A stretch of 64,000 nt of DNA, from positions 2,455,036-2,519,035 of the forward strand of contig KL197710.1 of assembly GCA_000697665.1 (NCBI GenBank). The letters run 5' to 3'. Each line of letters starts with the position of its first letter. The first letter of the stretch is position 1. The translations under genes and the position numbers were made by a program. The stretch is from Jaapia argillacea MUCL 33604. Lineage: Eukaryota > Basidiomycota > Agaricomycetes > Jaapiales > Jaapiaceae. Positions 24,438 through 35,029 of the stretch are shown here, one piece after another. A model generated the notes under the pieces. The model was given only the letters and a program-made list of their open reading frames with translations, was not told where the DNA came from and ran no database searches.

Positions 24438-27400
24438 TTATAACACCATACTTCCCACTAAACGCCGATCTCTGCTACTGGCCCCTACGCCCACGCCTGT
24501 AGTCCCCTTTGGTATCTCCCATCTTTGGGTGACTACATTCCAGATCGATAGACTGTAACGACTCAGGGTGAAGCTCACGATCCGCGATTCGCCTGGTACG
24601 AGAAAGACGCTGTCAAACCCTTTGAGGATATATGGAGGAGAGTTGGCGGCCAAAGGCGGGGAAAGGTACAGCTGAGGAGTCTGTTGCAAGGGAATTCAGT
24701 AATGCTAGCGCCACCAACGCCTACCATCCGTAGAGCTTACTTCGTGGCCTCCACTGGTACCGTTATTCCTCAGCGTAAAGTTGACAGAGATAACTTCCTC
24801 GTGTAAGCTGATAGGCTAGGCGTTAGGATAGCCGCAGATACTTCGAGAACAATGCCCTGACCAAGGATCCAATGATGAGCCCGGACCAGGAGTATAGGGG
24901 CAATCAACCAAAGGAAGGCCGGATATATTCAAGGCGGAGTAGTCGAATGTGGTATAGGACAATCCGAATCCAAACTCGAATCTTGGGAGGATACCTTCCT
25001 GTACGCGACCATGGAATCAGTGTGATCCGATGTCAGAAGCAATCAAGAATGGACACCAACTGCGTCAAAATGACGATAGTCAATGAAAAGGCCTTCGGAA
25101 TAGGGGATTTCGACCGTCGCCACCAACAGAGTATAGTCGACCTGCGCGGCATAGTCACTTATTTTCTTGCCGATGGTATAAGGAAGACGACCACTGGACT
25201 CGATAAATCATGTCAATATGTGCCTTGAAGGAGAGGAAATGAGCCACGAACCTTGGGTTATAATCGCCATACAGAACGTCAACGAGAGCATTCCCTAGTG
25301 TATGTCAGTCATACCATATGAAATAATAGAGTACATCTGGAACTTGCCAGCTTCTTGCCCAGGCAAACCACTCCAAACCTGGGGGGCGTCCGTCAGATAT
25401 AATACGGCCACCACTTGCTTGTTACATACCAAACCAGTAACTGAAAAGGACCCGAACTGTTCATTTTCATCCTCCAAAGAGTCGAAGTTAAAACATACCG
25501 TTCGGATTATTCACCCAACTTTCCACTATTACCGGGCCAACGGCATTGACTACGACGACAGTGTTGTTGTTGACACGTGCTACACTTTCCACAAGCGCAT
25601 CCTGATGATACAATCGACCAGTTCATGAGATCTCAAGTAGCTGGCGTGAGGGGTCGTCTCACTCCGTTGTGCCACGCCTGTAGGTCGTTTCGGTCACCCC
25701 AATTGCCTTCGACGTCGTACGATTGCTCGCCACTATCAGCAGTGATGAAGACGAACGCGATGCTGGCTCCTTTGGCAGCTTTGGCAGCGGCATTCAAGTC
25801 CGAGTCGCTGAGGGATGATGACACGGAACTTCCATCTACTTTAGCACGTGCTTGGATGGCGTCGAGAGGCTACAAGTCTCCAAGGTGAGATGAAAACATC
25901 AGGGTGCCCTTGACTTTGACTCACCGTGACCAAGTACGGATAATTGGCGGTGCTAAATATGTGTTGAGAACTAACCTAGGCATCGATGAGCGGTAAAGGA
26001 AACTGACCCACTTCCCCATCCCATCCCAAGAGTTCCCACATCGCAAGAGCGGTCGACGCATCTGGGTAGAGATGGAAATGCAAAAGCGACACTCTAAATC
26101 CAGACGGCTCACCCCTCAGGGAGGAGAGAACACTCACGCATTAGGACCAGAGGGGTTCGGACCCGCTCCGCTGCCTATACGAATGCGATGAGCGACGGTG
26201 CTTGGAGGAAGCGAAGGATGATCAAACCGATGACAGCAATAGACTGCGGTGCACTAAGCGGGAGTGTATGGTTGTGATTCTTGAGTAAAACTGTCGAGGC
26301 GGCACCAATGGTCCTAATCAGGCTAGAGAATTGAATCGCAAGTCGGGGAACTATCAGTGAAAGGTTGGAGGAAGGAAATATTGAGTACCTAGCGTGATCC
26401 CCCTGCACATCAGGACCGGTAGGACCAAGAGATACTTCAGGGTAGTTTAAGTCTTGTCCCAGCAGGTACCTAAATTGTACGAATGTAAGTATATGTGATA
26501 CTGACGGACGGTTCGTTAGTTACCACCCAGCGAGGATAAGCGTTGCCATGTCCTATGGCCTATATGAGACATGTTATGACGAAGAGAGGGGAGAATGACG
26601 AACGTCAACAACAGACTCCGGAATGTCGCCCGAAGTAACTGCATGGACGAGACTCGCACCGAAATAACTGCGTGACATGGCGTTTGATAAGAAACTCGGA
26701 AAAAAAATACAGCAGCTCACCTCACAATAGATCCAGGAAAGACATCTCCGGGCATTGTCATCTAGCACAAATGAAGCGAGATCAGGTGGGAGGTTGGGGT
26801 AAGATAATCGACCTACATCTAACCCAGCACTAGCTGAACCAGTGGAATGTGTAGCAACCCAATCTGGCCACAGGGATCAGGTCTTACAGGTAAGCGCATA
26901 TGAAATATTTGACGCGAATACCTGACATTACATCTGGGAGCAACCCAGTCAGCACATCGAACGTGTAGGGCGAATGCTTAGGTACGTGCATCCGCGGAAT
27001 CCCATCTCATCCTTCAAGTAACCACGGAGAGTACCGTTGTTCTCACAGGCATAGGTACCATTGACTACGAAAGTGTCAGCGAGGGAACGGTAACTCAAAT
27101 ATCTAAGCCACTGACCTTCGTCTAGAAAATTTGTCGAGTTGATGAAATGAAAGTGAAGTACACCGAGGATTGTGGGACTGACTATAGCTGCACATGACGG
27201 CGGCGACATTGGCTTGAACACTTCGAAGAAACTGAGTCCAATTAAAGCCTGGGGCATCACCGTGAGAGGCACTTCAGGCACTCACTGGATGAAGATAAAT
27301 CTCATGTTGCTAGGGGGAATAAATGATAAATGTTCAATGTCAATCTAGGTTTGGAAAGAAAAACAACACACTGTGCTATGTTAAACAATAAGAGGTAAGC

Positions 27401-28629
27401 TTTGCTAGTTGAATCAAATTCTAGCTTACCGGTCATCAACATTGGAAGAGCTCCACATTCGCGAATGTTCTTGCTCGCTGAAGAATGAATAAAGTCATCG
27501 AAGGGCAATGAACATCAGATGATTGATACTAACTTATTCAAAAAATGCTTTGCGACGGCCTGGACACCTTGAGACTGGATGCCGAGGATTGTCTCATAAG
27601 CAGACTCCCCCGACAAATACGGATCCCCGCCGAACCTACAAGACAAGCGCTGAGGCTGCGCAAGCTCGCCAGATCAACGACAAAACTCACCCTTCCCAGG
27701 CACGGCCAGCGGCAGGAGCTCGCATCATATTCCTGGTGCAAGGTTGGCAAAGTGTGGCAGTCTGTGATCGGTTGGTGAAGAGCAAAACGTTAAAACACAC
27801 ATGTCGGGTCCCAATTGAACATGGACACCCTTTCCCCGGAATTCCTGGCCCATAGCCACCCCGCGTTGACGCATTAGAGTCCTATTGAAGCTATTGACGA
27901 TAGTTCAGATTCACAGTCTCCCCATCCTCATGATACATACGTTGCTGCTACATTGATACCCCTACTTGGATGGTGAACTGTTGATCGTCGAAAATCTAGA
28001 GCAGAACTCACGCAGGAAAGGCAGAGTTTCCTTGAGTGTTTCTGACTCCCAAGGCGCTATCTATCGCGAAAAAAGTCAGCCAGAACCAGAAACATTCAAT
28101 TTCCATCCTTTTACCTTGTAGACAAAGACCTGGAAAGTGGATCGAGCTGATCGCCACGGTGTTGCCTATGCAAGGAGCTAAAATGTGCGATAATGATGGG
28201 CTATAAGAACAGTGAACAAGATAACCCACTGGAGAAATATCCGAGGCCTTCGAAGACATGAAAGAATGATAATCAGATAGTCAAGTGTAGTCAAATTTGG
28301 AGGCGCTCACCCGTAGCAAGTTGCACTTTCTCCTCCAACGTGAGCTTTGCCAGAGCAGCCTCAGCCTGAACGCAACATATCGGTGGGATACGCCCACGCA
28401 TTTTCCAAGAAAAATACGCACCTTGGTATACGCTTGATCCCATTCCGGCGAGAGCACTGTTGGAGAAGGCTCAGCACAAAGACCGCTTTGGAATGAAAAT
28501 TCGCTCTTGGTGGAAGATCAGCGTCGCGCAGATGACAACACAAGTGAAGTATGTACCACATTGATTCGCCACAAAAGGGCAGAACATGAGCAGTATCGTG
28601 AAGAAAAGATATAAGAGATAGACACTCAT
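24438..28629 (-). CDS. secreted GH3 beta-glucosidase with about 35 exons
   Basis: A signal peptide (MSVYLLYLFFTILLMFCPFV) is encoded at 28629. Classical GH3 blocks follow: WDQAYTKAEAALAKLTLEEK, PCIGNTVAISSIHFPGLCLQ, GVHVQLGPDMN, APAAGRAWEGFGGDPYLSG, QAVAKHFLNNEQEHSRMWSS, SNVDDRTQHEIYLHPF, NVAAVMCSYNEVNGTYAC, MGFRGYVMSDWVATHST, SAGLDMTMPGD, LLKNHNHTLPL, GMGWGSG, LVWSGLPGQEAGNALVDVLYGD and FGFGLSYTTFDY, then a fibronectin-like tail (VFLVPGESRIVSFTLSR). The nucleophile Asp lies in VMSDW, its codon split by an intron. By eye I count about 34 introns, including exons of 4, 6, 11 and 12 bases and two GC-AG introns. The role is extracellular hydrolysis of cellobiose and beta-glucans, releasing glucose. 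Confidence 0.93.
25295..25347 (-). other. GC-AG intron in the beta-glucosidase gene
   Basis: The donor is GCAAGT and the acceptor TAG. The join gives QEAG-NALVDVLYG, a conserved GH3 stretch. Using the GT two codons on would break the frame. Confidence 0.8.
25430..25440 (-). other. 11-base micro-exon of the beta-glucosidase gene
   Basis: The sequence TTACTGGTTTG encodes the junction VTGL between NNPN and VWSGLPGQE. Flanking introns are 58 and 51 bases with GT..AG ends. Confidence 0.85.
26922..26933 (-). other. 12-base micro-exon next to the catalytic Asp of the beta-glucosidase
   Basis: The sequence ATGTAATGTCAG encodes most of YVMS and the first base of the nucleophile Asp codon. The upstream intron (26934-26989) appears to use a GC donor (GCACGT); no GT nearby keeps frame. 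Confidence 0.8.
27116..27121 (-). other. 6-base micro-exon of the beta-glucosidase gene
   Basis: ACGAAG lies between introns 27122-27182 and 27065-27115. It completes Tyr-Asn-Glu-Val in CSYNEVNGTYAC, a conserved GH3 motif. Confidence 0.85.
27372..27375 (-). other. 4-base micro-exon of the beta-glucosidase gene
   Basis: CACA lies between introns 27376-27429 (54 bases) and 27310-27371 (62 bases). It supplies the last base of Arg and the whole Thr codon of SNVDDRTQHEIYLHP. Skipping it destroys the frame. Confidence 0.8.
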
Positions 28630-29063
28630 GGCGGGAGAATGAACGCTGAACACCGCGGATGGCTTGATTGAGCAAGATATGAAACGATGTTCAACCCCTA
28701 TCGAACACAAGTACCGCTCTTCAACCGAAATTGCCATCATGGTGTACCGACCACGGGACTACAGGGATAGGACAAGGTTCAACCCCTGAGTACCATACCA
28801 GGCCATACCCTTCTTCCGCATAAACGCGTGACGTCACGCGTTTAAGGTGACTCTCCATTGCTAGCAGGAGCGCTAGTAGGCCTCTCATAAGATTGCTATT
28901 GAGTGTTTCGAGAACAGCCAGAAGATAATCATCTGCAAAGGAGACTCAGCCAAGCATCTTAATTTCCAGAAGCAAATAGATACCTATATTACGCCGCTGT
29001 ATTGCAGCGTTTCGCGATAATGTAAAGAAGATGGCACTGAGTGTCCATTAGATGTCCATCAGA
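28630..29063. other. intergenic region upstream of the beta-glucosidase
   Basis: 434 bases hold the beta-glucosidase promoter and the OSH3-type 3' end. The notable content is the palindrome at 28821-28844. No coding signal. Confidence 0.6.
28821..28844. promoter_or_regulatory. perfect 24-bp palindrome with CRE core and two ACGCGT boxes
   Basis: Each half reads TAAACGCGTGAC to the centre, so the middle 16 bases are CGCGTGACGTCACGCG. It contains TGACGTCA (consensus CRE/ATF site) and two ACGCGT (MCB-like) boxes. It lies 192 bases upstream of the beta-glucosidase start codon. Binding factors are inferred. Confidence 0.7.
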
Positions 29064-31863
29064 TCACCAGAGTGCCTCGATGGTCTTCCAACCTCGCGCT
29101 CTTTCTTCCCAGTAACCACCCACATACACCCACTCTTCTCCAATCTGCCTAAACCACCTTGGCTGCCGCTCCACACCCTGTCTGCGCCTCTCCCTCTGGA
29201 CCTCCTCAACGCGCAGCTTCTCCTCCTCTGCGAGATCAATATCCCCTTCCTCCAATGCTCGAACATCGGGCCGAAGTCGCGAGTCCGTGGGAGGAAGCCT
29301 TCCTTGTAAATCGGGAGTGATTTCGTTCAAGGTTATCCCATAGGAAGTGAACCCATAATATTCTGGGGCATTCTTTGGGAAAGGCGACACGCGCCATAAT
29401 ACGCGTAGGTGGGAGGAGTCGAGTTTCTGTGCGAAATGGTCGTCCCACTTACCCTCCAATTGGCACTGCACTTCTCCGGAATGTGATAGAATGGTGCCCG
29501 ATACCAGGTTGGAGGAAGCCCAATACCCACTCTCTTTGAAGTCAAGGACACACCGTGCGCCATCTCGTGTGTTCTCGATCACCATTTTACCACAGTGTTC
29601 AAGATACTTGGTCCCCATCATGATATTTCGCATGAACGACGACGGTTTCTTCCTAAAAAGTGCAACTCGTTCAAAACGTCCTCAGAGCAGGATGATCAAC
29701 GTCTATCAGGATTCTCACCATTCATAGTGATCGTTCCCAATCTGCAAGCGAGTAACACCCAATGGTATAATTTCAAGACTTTTACCTGAGACCGAGAAGA
29801 ATCGGTTATATCTCGGCGACGCAGATTTGGAGTTGCCCACGCACCCCAGAACTTCGTTTTCCCAGACGATGTAGCGTGCAACTCCCAATCATCGCCTTCG
29901 GCATGATATGCCATGACGACCGGTTGGTGGCTGACCTTCTCAGCTACGAACTTCGTTCGGACGTCCTCAAAGGTTTCCGCGAGCAACGGATTGCTACAGA
30001 AATAGATGAGGGCTGCCCAAAATAGCATTCAATATGTGAAGCCACTCACAAGCCCTTCCTTCCGGAACGATGGCGGGTGTCTAACGGCAACGGATCAGTA
30101 GCAAATTGAAAGGATGAGGATTTAGCTCACGTGAGTATGAGGAAACCGCGAAAGCGGCAACAAAGGAGAGCCTTTCAACAGGATCGGTGGCTTGGGCGGC
30201 TTGGTTGAGAAGGTCATAATATTCGACTTCTTCGGCGGCTCGTTGTAACAACGTCAAGGGCTCGTTGAATGAAACAGGAAGGGCGACACTGGACAGGTCC
30301 TGAATACTCGATATGAGCGTCAACAGTAAGGCTTTCAAGCACCAAGGATACTCACCTTCCCAACGTTCTTCTTGAGTACGGCAAACAAACTCCCCTCATC
30401 ACCCACAGGTCTCGATGGTAACTGCGCCCTCCTTTGAACTTCCGCGTGATCCAATACGTTCATACTTGAATTTTCACTCGACTTCTCTAGCTCCAGCTCC
30501 ACTTCATCCTCCGAATCAGTATCCCCTGAAAACTCCGTATCTTGATCCGCGCTTCTCTGGCTCTCCGAAGTGGACAGCTTGCTTCCTTGACCTCCCTCGT
30601 CATACGGAGTGGCATCGTTATCGAGGATGAACTCTTCGGCTCCATCCATTTCAGGTTCTTGGGCATCAAACCATATGCTTCCAGTCCCGTCGCTCATAGT
30701 TTCGGCAATAGAAGTTCGTTTGACATGACCCCAAGGTAACGATGACGGATGATGTGTCCTAGTAGGTGTGACATATTCGTCTTGATCTTGGTCTTCTTCC
30801 GCTGTACTGGGGAGAGGCGAGCTTCGGACTGTTGAAGTACCACCGGGATCTGAAAATGGTATGGCTGATAAAGATTTGAGGAGCGCAGATTGGTGTGACT
30901 TCAGGGTTTCGATGGCGGCTTGAACACGCTGCTGTGGGGAAGAGGCAGATTGTGATGAGGTATCGGAAGTTCGACCATCCTCTGAAATGGGTCCTTGGTG
31001 GTTATGATTATGATTACTCGCAGCTGAGCAGCCATCAATAATTGGACAAAGGTTTTGGATGCGATCACCTACACTTCTTGAAGATCCCGAAGACGCTTCC
31101 TGCTTCCTTGCTTTCCTTGTGGTTTCGCTCCTTCTCTGGCTTGAACTTGGGTGAGACAGGCGTCCTTCTCTTCCAGTCATCTTGAGCCCACAGCTGAACT
31201 GCGTCTTCCAGCTCAGATAGTGTCTAATGTGATTGACTTGTGAGTTTATCCAAAACGTGATAGCAAAAGCACTGACAGAGCCTATTTCATCTGCTATATG
31301 CCCCGCCTTATTCAAGTAGTGGATTATAGGAAGCCCACGACCTAACGAGGATCTTCTGCCGACTGTTCTATCGTCTGGGGCAATGAATTTTCTGAGGGTG
31401 GCCATAGTATCAGACAACACCAAGCAGAGATCAAGCTCAATGCCCCACCTAAATGCAGTCATCCATTTATTAAAGTCCTCTGTGGTCAGACATTTGATGT
31501 GAAAAGTAGCGGTATTGGAATCGATGTGGATGTCCTTCCGTCCTGGTGCAGTGGATATGGCAGCAGAATGGAGGTTGATCTGATCGCGAGCGGGATGTCC
31601 GGGTTCGAATGAATAAGAGAGTAGACCAGATTGGTGCAAGTGAAAGTATCGCCTTGCAAACCCTGCATCGAAACCCCCTGTGAAGGCAACACTCATACGA
31701 GTTCAAACGTTTACTGACCTTGCATCCGCTTTCGCCTCTTCTTCAGAACCCATCCTTCCCGGATAGTAATGGGCTGAGTAGCAAGGTGTAGACTTTGGGG
31801 AGGGTCTGTAAATGACAGAGGTGTAACGATCGCTGACCGGTTCAGGGGTTGGGGTGGTGGCAT
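29064..31863 (-). CDS. OSH3: oxysterol-binding protein, Osh3-like, with PH domain
   Basis: Start chosen at the first in-frame ATG, 31863 (MPPPQPLNRSAIVTPL). The PH domain runs from REGWVLKKRRKRMQG through an intron to FARRYFHLHQSGLLSYSFEPG, KDIHIDSNTATFHIKCLT and EDFNKWMTAFR. A disordered Ser/Asp/Glu-rich linker of about 300 residues follows. The sterol/PI4P-binding domain begins LPVSFNEPLTLLQRAAEEVEY and includes RLSFVAAFAVSSY, FVAEKVSHQPVVMAYHAEG, GKMVIENTRDGARCVLDFKE, SGEVQCQLEGKWDDHF and LPPTDSRLRPDVRALEEGD. The usual EQVSHHPP signature reads EKVSHQPV here. Likely exchanges sterol and PI4P at ER contact sites. Yeast Osh3 also has a GOLD domain, which I do not see at this N terminus. Confidence 0.85.
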
Positions 31864-32822
31864 TCTTAGTTGATTCCTAGGACGCGACGATGCCTGCGAA
31901 AGGTTCACAATAAGGATCCGGCAAATATGCTGCGCAATATTCTGGTACCTAGATCAGGTCAGAAGAATCTTGACGCGTGTTTCGACCTCGCCAAAGTCGT
32001 GTCACGAAAAAATATGGCGTCGTCTGACAGAGCCCAGAATGCAGATTTACAGGACGGTGCGAGGTAAGGCTATCAAAGAGTTCACGCCAGCACAAGAAAT
32101 ACGAGAACAATTGGGGATTTAAATGATTGTTGGGAGATGGAAAGCGCTCAGGCTGAGTGGCCACTCGGTGCCGTCAGCTCCTGATCTGGGGACCGCGTCA
32201 ATTAGCGAGGAGGGACTTCCATTTTTGGACAGCCATCCAAGTTGCTCCCGACAATTGCATTGGGTACGATTTCGATCAGCTGCCCCACTGGACTCGGACC
32301 TGGAGCCATGGCAGCCATCCCCTCATGGGTTACACGATGCACTTTTGCTCAAATTCGTCTCGAAGAAACCCCCATGGATTTGACTTCCACCATCAAGGTT
32401 GATCAATGGGACCTTTCGCGGGTGATTCTCGCGAACCTGCGAACCTTGGGGTGGGTATCAGAGGCGAAGGGGACAATCGTGTGTACTGGTCGCTACCAAT
32501 GGCGGAATGCTTAGTCTTCGTTTGGGAGATTGAGGTGAAGCTGGGTAAAACCTTCTCAGAAAAAGCACGTTGTTGGAAAGATGAGTGATTCGCTGGGAGA
32601 TACGACTGCAATAGGCCAGGTGGTATCGCAGTGATATGGGTGTGTTCTCACGGTTACCGTCCGGTCCGATAGGTGCGTGTAATTTACCTTACCTTATTTC
32701 TCAGCAATCACATCGAGATCAGCATGAATCACCAGTACATCACCCCAAGCTCAGTTGCATAACTATCGCCCTTTCTTTCCTCCACCATCGCACTAACTCG
32801 CCTCTCATCCATCCTACGCACA
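31864..32822. promoter_or_regulatory. divergent promoter region, OSH3-like / 6PGD
   Basis: 959 bases separate two head-to-head genes. A CCAAT box sits at 32496-32500. Open frames of 60-90 codons occur on the plus strand but have no protein-like or splice-consistent pattern. No RNA gene was recognised. Confidence 0.45.
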
Positions 32823-34840
32823 ATGTCGGCCCCTACGTTAGTTGTCCTCATTTTCTCTCCCCGCGCCGTCGCTGACCATGCTGCATCTAGTGGTGATATC
32901 GGTCTGATCGGTTTGGCCGTCATGGTATGTCCCATGGTATACGACTTGCGATCGTTATGAACACACCGCTTGCTCGCAGGGTCAAAACTTGATCCTCAAT
33001 ATGAACGACAAAGGCTTCAACGTTGTTTGCTACAACCGAACGACAAGCAAGGTCGATGCCTTCCTCGCAAATGAAGCCAAGGGTAAGTCCGATCTGTGAC
33101 GTCGGACTATCGGAATAACCCACAGTTTACCCTCCAGGTACCAAGGTCCAGGGTTCTCACTCCATCCAGGAACTCTGCTCCAAGCTCAAGACCCCCCGCA
33201 AGATCATCCTCCTCGTCAAGGCTGGTCCCGCCGTCGATGATTTCATCAAGCAACTCGAACCCTACCTCGAGAAGGGTGACATCGTTATTGACGGTGGTAA
33301 CTCTCATTACCCCGATTCCATCCGCCGAACCCACGAGCTCGAGGCCAAGGGCTTGCTCTTCGTCGGCTCTGGTGTGTCCGGTGGTGAGGAGGGTGCTCGT
33401 CACGGCCCCTCACTGATGCCCGGTGGTTCTCCCGCTGCTTGGCCATCAATCAAGGAGATTTTCCAAAAGACCGCTGCCCAAGTTAACGGCGAGCCTTGCT
33501 GTGACTGGGTCGGTGAGACTGGTGCGGGACACTACGTCAAGATGGTCCACAATGGTTCGTACCTTTTCCTTGTGCACCCATGGCGAAGGCTAAATGCGTG
33601 ATTCAGGTATTGAGTACGGTGACATGCAGTTGATCGCCGAGGCATATGACATCCTCCACCGCGGTCTTGGACTTCCCGAAGACGAGATTGCAGACATCTT
33701 CTACAAGTGGAACACTGGTGTCCTCGACTCCTTCTTGATTGATATTACCGCCAACATCCTCAAATTCAAGGACGACGACGGTGAACCTCTCGTCTCTAAA
33801 ATCCTTGACCAGGCTGGTCAGAAGGGTACTGGTAAATGGACCGCCATCAACGCCCTCGACGCCGGCATGCCCGGTGAGTATCTGTGTCGGCCATAGGATT
33901 TCCGAGAGACTGACATGATGCACAGTCACTCTCATCGGCGAGGCTGTCTTCGCACGTTGCCTGTCTGCCATCAAGGCCGAACGTACACGCGCAAGCAAAG
34001 TTATCTCAGGACCTCAGAAGGAGGCCTTCCGTGGCGACAAGCAACAATTCATCGACGATCTCGAGCAGGCCCTCTACGCCTCCAAGATTATCTCTTACAC
34101 TCAAGGCTTCATGCTAATGAGGGAAACTGCCAAGGAGGTTCGTGAAGATTTCAAATCACATCTCCCGTAGGTATTGACATGGTTCTATCTCGTAGCTCAA
34201 GTGGAACTTGAACTATGCTGGCATTGCCCAGATGTGGCGTGGTGGATGCATCATCAAGGTAAACTTGTCGGCCTCTTGTCATAATGATCGGTTTCTCATA
34301 CCTCCCTATAGTCCGTCTTCCTTGGTGATATTACAGCAGCTTACCAAAAGAATGGCCAACTTGAGTCCCTTCTCTTTGATGACTTCTTCAACAAGGGTGG
34401 GATTGCCTCTTCTTTGTTGCTCATATAGATCTCTAATTCCAATGTCTATAGCTGTACACAAGGCACAACCCGGATGGAGACGTATCATCGCTCAGGCCGT
34501 CCTATGGGGTATCCCCACACCGGCCTTCAGCACCGCTCTTGCCTTCTTCGATGGTTACCGAAGCGAGATTGTCCCCGCCAACATCCTGCAGGCGCAGGTG
34601 CGTTCGGTCTTCCATCCCTGTATCATCAATATTGACTATTTGGCTTGCAGCGTGATTACTTCGGTGCTCACACCTTCAAGGTCCTCCCTGGCAAGGAAAA
34701 CCCCAGGCTCAAGGCTGGCGAGGATATTCGTGAGTCATCTACTGATACACCTTCCGTTGTTTCACACCCTAACTACTTTATCAGACGTCAACTGGACCGG
34801 TCGTGGTGGCAATGTCTCTGCAAGCTCTTACAGTGCTTAA
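32823..34840 (+). CDS. GND1: 6-phosphogluconate dehydrogenase, decarboxylating
   Basis: Catalyses 6-phosphogluconate + NADP+ to ribulose 5-phosphate + CO2 + NADPH in the cytosol. Start MSAPT at 32823, then an intron to [19 protein letters not shown] (Rossmann GLAVMG). Hallmarks: [46 protein letters not shown], the catalytic segment [21 protein letters not shown] (Lys and Asn of KMVHN), [34 protein letters not shown]-like and the C-terminal swap arm [28 protein letters not shown]. About nine introns; length is normal for the family (about 490 residues). Its upstream partner 6-phosphogluconolactonase lies 11 kb away. Confidence 0.96.
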
Positions 34841-35029
34841 GGGCATCTTAGATGTACGTTTATCACAATTGCAGGTCGTCGTGGTGTACGGTTATTGCCG
34901 GGGAGGTGTTGTAGAAAATCGCAAGAAACGCAGAGTTGTTCCAGTAGACTTTTTATTTCTGTATCCAACTGTGTTCTGTGGTACGAGTAACGCCAAGAAG
35001 TAAAATATCTATGTGCCACCATCGATGTT

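Noticed and set aside
27376-27429. Frame break in the beta-glucosidase read as pseudogene evidence
   Set aside because: The break disappears once the 4-base exon is included; all catalytic motifs are intact.
32123-32514. Overlapping open frames in the 6PGD promoter region
   Set aside because: Three frames overlap on the same strand, none with family-like blocks or usable splice joins.
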